Assembly (NCBI RefSeq): GCF_003459245.1 | Contig: NZ_QRVG01000011.1 | Coordinates: 1 to 64,000, forward strand | DNA: 64,000 nucleotides | Reading direction: 5' to 3' | DNA from: Collinsella sp. AF23-2 | Lineage (GTDB): Bacteria; Actinomycetota; Coriobacteriia; Coriobacteriales; Coriobacteriaceae | Shown here: piece by piece, positions 48,382 to 56,070 of the stretch | Numbering within the stretch: the stretch's first letter is position 1 | How the letters are laid out: each line of letters begins with the position of its first letter | The notes under the pieces: generated by a model | Databases searched by the model: none | What the model was told of the DNA's origin: nothing | The model's input: only the letters and a program-made list of their open reading frames with translations | Program-made: the position numbers and the translations under genes

Positions 48382-48705
48382 CTATATAAGGCTCAAGACG
48401 ATATAGAGTACGATGCCCGAGACGCAGCACCACAGCATCGATTTTGTCTTGACCGCCACGACCACGACGCCGGCGGCCGCAATCCAGGGAACCAAGGCAG
48501 GCCAGAGCCCCGCGTCGAACGCGCCGGGACTCACCAAGTCGTTGGCGACCAGCGCGGCAAAGGCAGCGGGCGGGATATAGCCCAGGGCCTCGGTAATACG
48601 GGGCGACAGGGTCCGCCCGCGCAAGGCGAACGCCGGCGCGATGCGAAAGAACGCGATAGCAGCCCACGACGACAGCCACAGAACCAAGAACTCGTTAACG
48701 GGCAT
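48382..48705 (-). CDS. azlD: Branched-chain amino acid exporter small subunit AzlD
   Basis: A 107-aa membrane protein with four hydrophobic segments, starting MPVNEFLVLWLSSWAAIAFFRIAP, and with LGYIPPAAFAALV typical of AzlD. It forms a two-component exporter with AzlC for branched-chain amino acids or azaleucine. It overlaps the end of azlC by 11 bases. The ribosome site GAGGTG precedes the ATG at 48705. Confidence 0.9.
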   Translation of the reverse strand: MPVNEFLVLWLSSWAAIAFFRIAPAFALRGRTLSPRITEALGYIPPAAFAALVANDLVSPGAFDAGLWPALVPWIAAAGVVVVAVKTKSMLWCCVSGIVLYIVLSLI

Positions 48706-49387
48706 CGCGGGCACCTCTTCCGTCAAATACAGCATCGCACGCCAGCGCAATGGCAATGCCGACCACGACGCTTGCCGGCACGGTAATATTCATGAGGCCC
48801 AAGAACTTGCATACGGCGACGGACACCGCGCCCGAAACCGCCGCGACAACGTTGCCGCGCGACAACCGCTGCGAAAAGAGTAGACAGATAAAGAGCGACG
48901 TGCAGACGAAACTCGCAATAGCGGTGGGAACATCGACAACGGCGCCGACGATGGCGCCCGTCGTACACGATACGCCCCATGTTGCGATAAGGATCACGTT
49001 GAGCACAAAGGACTCGCGCGGGCCCCAATCCTCCCCTTCAACCAACTTGGCAAGCGAGATGCCATATGCCTCCTCGGTAAGTGTCGCGGCAACAGCCAGC
49101 GTCTGACGCTTCGAGGCGCCCGCCAGATGGGGTGCGATCGATGCCGAGTAAAGCGCAAAGCGCGAGGAGATGGCGGCGACGCTCGCGACGATCGATGCTG
49201 CAGGCACGCCCGCCAGCCACAGGTTGCAGATCATAAACTGGCCGCTGCCCGTCACAAACGTGCTGCTCAGAGCAAAGACCATCCAGGGCTCCATTCCCGT
49301 CTGCCCCATGATCATTCCGCACGGCGCGCCTATTGCAACATAGGTAAGCATCACTGGCCAGACGATTTTAAAGATCCTAAGGACCAT
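48695..49387 (-). CDS. azlC: Branched-chain amino acid exporter large subunit AzlC
   Basis: A 230-aa membrane protein of the AzlC family (YAIGAPCGMIMGQTG-like start, VTGSGQFMICNLWLAG, TLTEEAYGISLA). With AzlD it exports branched-chain amino acids. This is of interest because the same window encodes a high-affinity branched-chain importer, so pool size may be balanced by both. The ATG at 49387 (GGGAG upstream) gives the normal family length; a TTG at 49456 lacks a ribosome site. Confidence 0.9.
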   Translation of the reverse strand: MVLRIFKIVWPVMLTYVAIGAPCGMIMGQTGMEPWMVFALSSTFVTGSGQFMICNLWLAGVPAASIVASVAAISSRFALYSASIAPHLAGASKRQTLAVAATLTEEAYGISLAKLVEGEDWGPRESFVLNVILIATWGVSCTTGAIVGAVVDVPTAIASFVCTSLFICLLFSQRLSRGNVVAAVSGAVSVAVCKFLGLMNITVPASVVVGIAIALACDAVFDGRGARDAR

Positions 49388-49513
49388 GCCACTCCCATTC
49401 TGGTAATTCGTCTGCAGCGCGCCTTGCAACGCAGCAGAAATATCAACCGGTGGCAATAAAGTTCACCTACAATTGCCACCGGATCGAAAGACACAACTTT
49501 TTAGGAAGTCATT

Positions 49514-50326
49514 ATGACAGTTATCGATCGAGACCGGGCGCGCGCGGCCTTCAAAAGCTACACCGATGCCTACGACGCCACCAACCCACGCATCGCGCTC
49601 AAAATCGAGCATACGTACCACGTGGCCGAGGCATGCGATGCCGTAGCGCGCGAGCAGGGCTGGTCGTCAGAAGATATTGACCTGGCATGGCTTTGCGGCC
49701 TGCTACACGATATGGGCCGCTTTGAGCAGTTGCGGCGCTGGGACACCTTTAAGGACGCCGAGAGCATGAGCCATGCAGCGCTGGGCATCGAGGTCCTCTT
49801 TGGCGAGAATCCCGCCGATGCACCCGCCGTAACGAGCATCCGCGACTTTATCGATGACCCGGCAGAGGACGAACTGATCCGCGCGAGCATCGCCCACCAC
49901 AGTGATTTTCGCCTGCCCACGGAACTCGACACCCGTACACGGAGCTTCTGCGAGATCGTGCGCGATGGCGACAAGATTGACATTATGCGCACCATCGCCG
50001 ACAGCACCGTCGACACCATCCTCAAGGTGGATGAGGACACGTTTCTCGCCAGCCACTTCTCGACACCGGCGCTTACCGCCTTTGACGAGCATCGCTGCGT
50101 CGCGCGTGACGAGCGCAACGAGCCGGCGGACTACCTGGTGGGGCTCATCTGCTTTATGTTTGAGCTCGTCCATCCGGCAAGCCGTGCACTGGCGCGCGAG
50201 CAAGGCGATATCTATCGCCTGCTCGACGCGCCCTTTGGCATTACGCGACCCTTTACCGACCCCGCCGCGCAGGCAACCTGGAGCCGCCTTAAGGACGAGC
50301 TGCGCCGCTGGCTGGCAAGCGCTTAG
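49514..50326 (+). CDS. HD-domain hydrolase
   Basis: A 270-aa cytoplasmic protein with an HD phosphohydrolase domain: His33 in IEHTYHV, His65-Asp66 in LLHDMGRF, a further AHHSDF, and Asp in RDGDKIDIM. Such enzymes cleave phosphate from nucleotides or cyclic dinucleotides; the substrate is not evident. It has a strong ribosome site (AGGAAG) and its 3' end overlaps the convergent etfA gene by 4 bases, with no room for a separate terminator. Confidence 0.85.
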   Translation: MTVIDRDRARAAFKSYTDAYDATNPRIALKIEHTYHVAEACDAVAREQGWSSEDIDLAWLCGLLHDMGRFEQLRRWDTFKDAESMSHAALGIEVLFGENPADAPAVTSIRDFIDDPAEDELIRASIAHHSDFRLPTELDTRTRSFCEIVRDGDKIDIMRTIADSTVDTILKVDEDTFLASHFSTPALTAFDEHRCVARDERNEPADYLVGLICFMFELVHPASRALAREQGDIYRLLDAPFGITRPFTDPAAQATWSRLKDELRRWLASA

Positions 50327-51528
50327 CACTCGAGCTGAGCCAGCAGTTCCTCAACGATCTCAACGGCATCGCCGACGACCTTGTACTGGGCGGCACCGAA
50401 GATGGGGGCATCCGGGTCCTCATTGATGGCAACAATGCACTCCGCCCCACCGATGCCGGCGAGATGCTGGATAGCACCCGAGACACCGATGCTCACGAGG
50501 AGCTTGGGCGAGACCGATACACCCGTCTGGCCAATTTGGTGGCGATACTCCAACCAGCCTGCCTCCACAATGGGACGCGTGCAACCAAGCTCGGCACCCA
50601 GGGCATCGGCGAGCTTTCGCATCAGGGGCAGATTCTTCTTGGAGCCGATGCCGCGGCCCACCACGACCAGACGCTCGGCATCGGCAATTGAGGCCTGCTG
50701 TCCCCACTCCTCGGCGGGAATCGAGATCTCGACGCGGGCCTTAACGTCATCCGCAAGCACTACCTGGGTAATCGTGCCGGAGCGGCTATAGTCAAACTCG
50801 GGCGCCTTAAAGATGCCGGGGCGCACCGTTGCCATCTGAGGACGGTGGTTGGGGCAGATAATGGTGGCCATCAGGTTGCCGCCAAACGCCGGGCGCGTCT
50901 GCTGCAGCAGACCCGTCTCCGTATCCACCGAAAGCACCGTGCAATCAGCCGTAAGGCCCGTCTGCAGGCGCACGGCAACGCCGGGTGCCAGTTCGCGGCC
51001 AAACGCGGTCGCGCCGTACAGAATGGCCTCGGGCTTGCGCTCGGCCACCAAATCGTAGATCAGGCGAGCATAGACCTCCGCGTCGTTCTGACGCAGGCGC
51101 TCGTCACGACAGACCAGAACTTCGTCCGCGCCGGCACAAACCAGGTGTTCGAGGTCCTCGAGCGAGCCCTCGGGGCTCATGCCGACCAGTGCCACCAGGC
51201 GACAGCCGCGGGCATCAGCAAGCTCGCGTCCCTTGCCCATGAGCTCGAAGGCCACGGATGCCACGGCATCGTGCTTGTCAGTTTGCACGAAGACCCAAAT
51301 GTCTCGATATGCGTCAAGGTCTACCGCGCCGGCGGCCTCGTCGCGCTCGATCGAGATGGCGTTGACGGGGCAGGCGTCGACGCACCCGCCGCACAGGATA
51401 CAGCCGTCGGTTACGCGGGCACAGCGATTGGGGCGCTCGCCCTCCACCACAATGCCGCCCGAGGCGCAGGCGCGAACGCAGCGACCGCAGCCGATACAGG
51501 CTTCGCTATCGATAATCAGCCCGCTCAT
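50323..51528 (-). CDS. etfA: Electron transfer flavoprotein alpha with N-terminal ferredoxin domain
   Basis: A 401-aa EtfA. Residues 1-60 are a two-cluster ferredoxin (CIGCGRCVRAC at 11-21 and CILCGGCVDACP at 43-54). The rest is EtfA, ending with the FAD-binding SKKNLPLMRKLADALGAELGCTRP and GQTGVSVSPKLLVSIGVSGAIQH. This architecture is that of the Etf partner of the electron-confurcating lactate dehydrogenase of Acetobacterium woodii. There NADH formation from lactate is driven by reduced ferredoxin. It follows etfB directly. Confidence 0.93.
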   Translation of the reverse strand: MSGLIIDSEACIGCGRCVRACASGGIVVEGERPNRCARVTDGCILCGGCVDACPVNAISIERDEAAGAVDLDAYRDIWVFVQTDKHDAVASVAFELMGKGRELADARGCRLVALVGMSPEGSLEDLEHLVCAGADEVLVCRDERLRQNDAEVYARLIYDLVAERKPEAILYGATAFGRELAPGVAVRLQTGLTADCTVLSVDTETGLLQQTRPAFGGNLMATIICPNHRPQMATVRPGIFKAPEFDYSRSGTITQVVLADDVKARVEISIPAEEWGQQASIADAERLVVVGRGIGSKKNLPLMRKLADALGAELGCTRPIVEAGWLEYRHQIGQTGVSVSPKLLVSIGVSGAIQHLAGIGGAECIVAINEDPDAPIFGAAQYKVVGDAVEIVEELLAQLEC

Positions 51529-52344
51529 CTATGCCATCCCCTCAATAATCTTGGCAAGTTTTACCGCCTGCCCGGACGCCGTTCCCTCGACGGCCTCGCA
51601 CGTTTGGTCACGGTCGGGCACAAACGAGCGCACGACCTGCGTCGGTGATCCGGCAAGGCCGCAACGCGAGGGGTCGGCGTTTACGTCGGCAGCGCTGGCC
51701 ACGCGCACGTCTGCATCCTCGGCCGCGCGAATACCGGCAATACTCGGCATGCGCAGCTGGCCAATCTCCTTGGCAGTCGTCATCGCACACGGCATCTCCA
51801 GGTACACCGTCTCCTCGCCGGCATCGCAGCCGTGAACGAGCGCCAGCGAGCCACACGTCGTAAATCCCGCGCTCTGCACACAGCTCACGTCGGTCACGCA
51901 GGGGACCCCAAAGGCGCCGGCCAGCTCGGGGCCGATCTGGGCCGTATCGCCGTCCACTGCCATCTTGCCGCAGATGAGCAGGTCAAAATCCTCATCGAGT
52001 GCCTCGATGCCGCATTTGAGGGCATAGGTGGTGGCTAGGGTATCGGCGCCCGCAAAGGCTCGGTCGGTCAGCAGCAGCGCGTCGTCGGCACCGCGGGCGA
52101 TGCAGTCGCGCAGCAGCGATTCGGTCGCGGGGATGCCCATCGACACCACCGTCACACGCACGTCCATGCCAAAGCCGATAAAGTCGTCCTTCAGCGCTAG
52201 CGCACATTCGAGGGCACTTGCATCGAAGGGATTAATGACCGCCTGCTTGCCATCACGCACGATAGTATTGGTCTTGGGGTCCATCTTGACCTCGGTGCTT
52301 CCGGGCACCGCCTTGACGCACACCACCATATGGAAATCACTCAT
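51529..52344 (-). CDS. etfB: Electron transfer flavoprotein beta
   Basis: A 271-aa EtfB with VVCVKAVPGSTEVKMDP at the start, NPFDASALECALALKD, and LICGKMAVDGDTAQIGPELAG in the middle. In bifurcating Etf the beta subunit carries the bifurcating FAD. It starts at ATG 52344, overlapping the end of the lactate dehydrogenase-like gene region (GTG at 52350 is possible), and stops just before the etfA start. All three genes should be co-translated as one complex. Confidence 0.93.
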   Translation of the reverse strand: MSDFHMVVCVKAVPGSTEVKMDPKTNTIVRDGKQAVINPFDASALECALALKDDFIGFGMDVRVTVVSMGIPATESLLRDCIARGADDALLLTDRAFAGADTLATTYALKCGIEALDEDFDLLICGKMAVDGDTAQIGPELAGAFGVPCVTDVSCVQSAGFTTCGSLALVHGCDAGEETVYLEMPCAMTTAKEIGQLRMPSIAGIRAAEDADVRVASAADVNADPSRCGLAGSPTQVVRSFVPDRDQTCEAVEGTASGQAVKLAKIIEGMA

Positions 52345-52346
52345 CT

Positions 52347-53948
52347 TCACGCGCCCCCTTTCTGAACGAGTTCATCCAAGAGCTTCTCCGTAAACAGGTT
52401 GCCGCGACCCAGCTGGCCGGCAGGATCGAGCTGGAGTTTGAGACGCGCCGACTCGACCATGGCCTCGTGGCCGTACATCGTCTCCAAGAAGCCCGCCTTG
52501 ATCTTGCCGACGCCGTGTTCGGCAGAAACGGCACCGCCCATGGCCGTGACCTCGGAAGCCCACTGGGCAAAGAGTTCTCCACCACGACGGTAGTCTTGCG
52601 CATCGCGCGGCAGGATGTTCACATGCAGATGGTTGTTCCCGATGTGTCCCCAGGCAGCAGACTCAAGCCCGCTTTCGGCCAGCGTGCGGCGATAGAGGGC
52701 CATGACATCGGCAAGGCATGCATTGGGCACCGACATGTCCGAGCCCAACTTGGTGATAGTGGGATCCGTGCGGCGGCGCTCGTCGATAAGCATGTTGACG
52801 CTCTCAGGCACCGCGTGGCGGAAGAACCGCTGGCACTCGCGATCGACTTCGGTGCGGGCGACCCATGTCGCATCGTCGCGGCCGCCCGCAAGCTCCAGCA
52901 CCCATCCCAGGTGGTACAGCTCCTCGGTCGCCTGCGCCTCGTCGTCGCAGTCGAGCTCCACGTAGACACAGACCTTTGCCTCGTCGTCGAGCGCCGGCAG
53001 CGAGGCAAACGCCGTCGACTGCTCGCGCTGGCGACGTAGAATATCCAGGGCGCCAGCATCGAAGTACTCGATGGCAGCCGCATGGGACAGGACAGGGCGC
53101 ACGGAATCGGTAAAGGACACCGCCTTGTCCTCGCTATCGAAAAAGCAACTCACACCCCATACGACCGAAGGTGCCGCCTGCAGGGCGATCTCGAGCTCGG
53201 TAATGACGCCGAGCGTGCCGCACGCGCCGATAAAGAGGTCGATGGCGTCCATATCGTCCGCAACGAAATAGCCTGAGGCATTTTTTGTCTCGGGCATGGT
53301 ATAGCCGGGAAGATCGAGCTCGAGCGTACGGCCCGCTGCCGTCACGAGCGACAGGTGGCGGTCCTGGGCAAAAGCCTCGCCGCGCTGAAGCTCAAGCAAA
53401 TCGCCATCAGCCAGCGCGACGTGGAGTCCCGTGATATGCGGGCGCATGGGACCGTAAGCGTAGCTGCGGGCGCCTGAGGCGTTGCATGCCGCCATGCCGC
53501 CCAGACAGGCAGATGCCTCGGTGGGATCGGTGGGAAAGAACTGCTCGGGGGACTCTTGGAACTCCTCGTAGGCCTCAAGCGATGCCTGGTCCCAACCAGC
53601 GGTCGGCAGTACCTTCTTGCTCAGCTGCTTACGCAGCTCCGAGAGCACAACGCCCGGCTCCACGCGCAGCAGAAATTGGCCTTGTTCATCGCGGCGAAGG
53701 CCCAAGTAGCGATTCATACGGGAAGTATTGAGGATATGCCCACCGTGGGGCACGGCACCGGCGGCAAGGCCGGTTCGGGCGCCCTGAACCGTTACCGGGA
53801 CACGCTCGGCATGGAGCGTTTCCAAAATGGCACGGACCTCGTCTTCCGTTGTCGGAAACGAGATGCTCGATGCTTCGCCCGATGCGCGAGATTCGTCGCG
53901 GCCATACTCTTCGAACTCGTCGGTGAAGGGTTTGATGGTTGCAGACAC
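52347..53948 (-). CDS. FAD-binding D-lactate dehydrogenase-like oxidase (GlcD/LctD)
   Basis: A 533-aa VAO-type flavoprotein. The FAD domain shows VTVQGARTGLAAGAVPHGG, TDPTEASACLGGMAACNASGARSYAYG and GTLGVITELEI. The C-terminal domain shows WGHIGNNHLHVNILP and AVSAEHGVGKIKAGF. These are standard for GlcD-type D-2-hydroxyacid dehydrogenases. Directly followed by etfB and ferredoxin-EtfA, it is best read as the lactate-oxidising subunit of an electron-confurcating complex. Glycolate or another 2-hydroxyacid is possible. Starts at a GTG with GGGGGAG upstream. Confidence 0.92.
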   Translation of the reverse strand: MSATIKPFTDEFEEYGRDESRASGEASSISFPTTEDEVRAILETLHAERVPVTVQGARTGLAAGAVPHGGHILNTSRMNRYLGLRRDEQGQFLLRVEPGVVLSELRKQLSKKVLPTAGWDQASLEAYEEFQESPEQFFPTDPTEASACLGGMAACNASGARSYAYGPMRPHITGLHVALADGDLLELQRGEAFAQDRHLSLVTAAGRTLELDLPGYTMPETKNASGYFVADDMDAIDLFIGACGTLGVITELEIALQAAPSVVWGVSCFFDSEDKAVSFTDSVRPVLSHAAAIEYFDAGALDILRRQREQSTAFASLPALDDEAKVCVYVELDCDDEAQATEELYHLGWVLELAGGRDDATWVARTEVDRECQRFFRHAVPESVNMLIDERRRTDPTITKLGSDMSVPNACLADVMALYRRTLAESGLESAAWGHIGNNHLHVNILPRDAQDYRRGGELFAQWASEVTAMGGAVSAEHGVGKIKAGFLETMYGHEAMVESARLKLQLDPAGQLGRGNLFTEKLLDELVQKGGA

Positions 53949-54294
53949 GCGAACTCCCCCTTTATCTAACTACAGTGTTTGCAGGGAGATGTTACCGCAT
54001 CGTTTCGTCGACGTGTTCGAAACCGTCTCCATAATTGGCGATTTTTACGTTTGCGCAATTCGGCGAGCGGCTGGATTTCCTCGGCAGACGATGCTTTTGA
54101 CAAATATCGCCCCGCCGTCGCCGACCGCTCGATTGTCGCTCGAAAAAAGTTGAAGTAATTATTTCCATCTTTTACCTGCGGAGATGTCAATCCGTCAAGC
54201 ATTTGGTCAGAAATTGGTCAAGTAGCGGCTGATACGGTCGGCGTCGACAGCCAAAACCGATAGAAGTTTTGGCCCCAGAAGCAGGGAGGTTCCC
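53949..54294. promoter_or_regulatory. Divergent promoter region with TTGGTCA direct repeats
   Basis: This 346-base gap serves the lactate dehydrogenase operon (left) and the secreted-protein cluster (right). Two TTGGTCA blocks (at 54203-54209 and 54214-54220) are spaced 11 bp apart, one helical turn. TTGGTC half-sites are used by FadR/LldR-type GntR regulators, but there they are inverted. On the minus strand GTAACA-17-TAGTTA near 53975 could be a promoter for the lactate dehydrogenase operon. A 78-codon frame at 53966-54202 is not convincing. Confidence 0.4.
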
Positions 54295-54591
54295 ATGGCA
54301 TATTACTGGCCCCAGTACGGCGTCGCCATCGAGGTCGACGACGATCCCTATCTCCTGCCTTTCGACGAAGAGGCGTTCCCCGAAACGGCGGTCTACCACG
54401 TCACCACCGATGTTATCTGCGACCCCGAGTCGTTCTCGGCGCTCGCCCACCACATCGCGCGTATCCACGACATCGAGCTCCCTCACGACTTTGACGAGCT
54501 CATCTACTCGCGCCGCCTGATGCTTCACATGCTCTTTGGAGCGGACCCGTCCACGTTCGCACGTGTCTACACCACCAAGGACGCCGCATGA
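54295..54591 (+). CDS. Hypothetical protein, 98 aa
   Basis: A 98-aa acidic, soluble protein with no recognised domain, rich in Asp, Tyr and Pro near the start (YYWPQYGVAIEVDDDPYLLPFD). A strong ribosome site (GGAGG) precedes the ATG. Its stop overlaps the start of the next gene (ATGA), which supports it as a real gene and couples it to the membrane-anchored protein that follows. Confidence 0.7.
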   Translation: MAYYWPQYGVAIEVDDDPYLLPFDEEAFPETAVYHVTTDVICDPESFSALAHHIARIHDIELPHDFDELIYSRRLMLHMLFGADPSTFARVYTTKDAA

Positions 54592-55097
54592 GTGCGAAGA
54601 AGCCGCCCCGCCTCGCAGGACTGGGGCGTCGCAAGAAACTCGTCGTTGTCTGTCTGGCTATCGTCTGCGCCCTTGTCGCCGTAGGACTATACGCCTGGCA
54701 GTCGCAGCCCGTGCCCGAAGCGGGCGCCTCAGTCACGACGGCAGAGGGTAAATCGCGACAAGAAATCCAAGATGAGCTCGATGCCATCGTCCGCGACAAC
54801 ATGATGACGATTTCGGTCGCGCCGGTCGCTCAGCTACAGGAGGACGGCAAGCTGCGCGTCAACGTGCAAAACGTCCAAGACAATAAATTTCCCCAGCGAT
54901 TCCGCGTCATCCAAAACGACGAGACCATGTACGAATCCGGTGTGGTCGAGACCGGCAAGACAATCGAGACGTGCCCCGCCGGCGACATCAAAGAAGGCGA
55001 GGCATACATCGAGATCCAGGCACTCGATGCCAAGACCCTCGACAGCCACGGCAATCCGACACGTGTCAAGGTACGGGTTGAGCAAGCCGAGAACTAG
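54588..55097 (+). CDS. Membrane-anchored hypothetical protein, 169 aa
   Basis: The N-terminus has a positive stretch (RRKK) and one hydrophobic helix (about 18-37), then an exported domain of about 130 residues. This fits an N-in, C-out signal anchor. The exported part (SVAPVAQLQEDGKLRVNVQNVQDNKFPQRFRVIQND and following) looks like a beta-sandwich but matches nothing I recognise. It is coupled to the upstream small gene. Confidence 0.72.
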   Translation: MSAKKPPRLAGLGRRKKLVVVCLAIVCALVAVGLYAWQSQPVPEAGASVTTAEGKSRQEIQDELDAIVRDNMMTISVAPVAQLQEDGKLRVNVQNVQDNKFPQRFRVIQNDETMYESGVVETGKTIETCPAGDIKEGEAYIEIQALDAKTLDSHGNPTRVKVRVEQAEN

Positions 55098-55187
55098 CTT
55101 TTTCGACCGACGCGGCACCGCACGCAATTCACCAGCATTCGTCCAATCATCGCGGGGACGGCCCGCGGCGAATAGAAAGGAACGACC

Positions 55188-55787
55188 ATGGACATCACCA
55201 GGAACATGAACGGAGCCAGAGCGCTCGTCGTGGGCGCAGGGCTCGCGCTCTCGCTCGCAATGGGCGCCGCCCCGACGCCAGCTCTGGCAGCCGGGCGCGT
55301 TGGAACCACAAAAGTAATGGTCAGGACCGAGATCGACAACGTAGAGTTCAAAGTTCCGACGGTTATTCCCTTCGTCGCCAAGGCCGACGGCACGCTTCAG
55401 GGCCCCTCAGAAGACGCGACCACCATCGACAATCATTCGGCCTACGGCATCCATGTCACCAACATGAAGATCGACGCCATGAACACCTGGACCATTGCCG
55501 CCGACGCCAAGGCCGGAACCGCGCAGAATTCCATCGACTTTAAGGTCGGCCCCAACGGCGCACTCCAGAACGCCAGCGCCGCAATGCAGGAGACGGGCCT
55601 CGATCTTTCCAAGAATGCAGCCTTCGACATGGGCTACCAGGGCATTGCCGGCGGCACGGACAAAATTAAGCTCAAGACAAGCGGAAACGTCGCCCGCGTC
55701 ACGCGCGACATCTTCCGCGTAACCGGCGAAGGCGATCAAGTTGCAACGATCACCTGGACGGTCGAGCCCGGTGCGCACACGGCATAA
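55188..55787 (+). CDS. Secreted hypothetical surface protein, 199 aa
   Basis: A signal peptide (hydrophobic 12-30, likely cleavage after ALA near residue 34) is followed by a beta-rich domain. The stretch VEFKVPTVIPFVAKADGTLQGPSEDATTIDNHSAYGIHVTNMKID resembles the WxL/pilin-like surface proteins seen in Coriobacteriia and Gram-positive gut bacteria. No LPXTG motif. It overlaps the next gene by 17 bases. Confidence 0.68.
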   Translation: MDITRNMNGARALVVGAGLALSLAMGAAPTPALAAGRVGTTKVMVRTEIDNVEFKVPTVIPFVAKADGTLQGPSEDATTIDNHSAYGIHVTNMKIDAMNTWTIAADAKAGTAQNSIDFKVGPNGALQNASAAMQETGLDLSKNAAFDMGYQGIAGGTDKIKLKTSGNVARVTRDIFRVTGEGDQVATITWTVEPGAHTA

Positions 55788-56052
55788 GGCCGTCGCCCTG
55801 GCCACCGCCGTCAGTATCCTAGCGTTTGGGCCAGCCATGGCCTTTGCCCAGCAAGAACAGGCGCAGGCCGCCACGCAGGTGACGGTCGACCTCTCGGAGC
55901 TCGACCGCGGCAACTGCAAGGAACCGTTGGCACAGACAGACGACAGACGATGGCTCTTGGCAGCAGGCGCCACGACAGCAGGCGCGGGAACCGCCGGCCT
56001 CGGTCTGCACATCAAACGCAGCCAGAAACGAAACACGGACAGGCCGCACTAA
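55771..56052 (+). CDS. Small exported protein with C-terminal membrane helix
   Basis: A 93-aa product from the GTG at 55771. It has a signal-like segment (ALATAVSILAFGPAMAFAQ), a short middle with ELDRGNC, and a C-terminal hydrophobic helix followed by basic residues (KRSQKR), so it would end as a membrane-anchored surface peptide. The start overlaps the upstream gene; other starts in frame (TTG 55741) are possible. The GNC motif recurs in the next gene (EIDEGNC), suggesting a common role. Confidence 0.5.
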   Translation: MRTRHKAVALATAVSILAFGPAMAFAQQEQAQAATQVTVDLSELDRGNCKEPLAQTDDRRWLLAAGATTAGAGTAGLGLHIKRSQKRNTDRPH

Positions 56053-56070
56053 ATTAGCTAAGGAGACCCC

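Noticed and set aside
48299..48406. 35-codon plus-strand frame between the permease and azlD
   Set aside because: It runs into azlD on the opposite strand, lacks a ribosome site and has no match I recognise.
53966..54202. 78-codon minus-strand frame in the lactate operon promoter region
   Set aside because: No ribosome site, no domain, and it overlaps the likely promoter.
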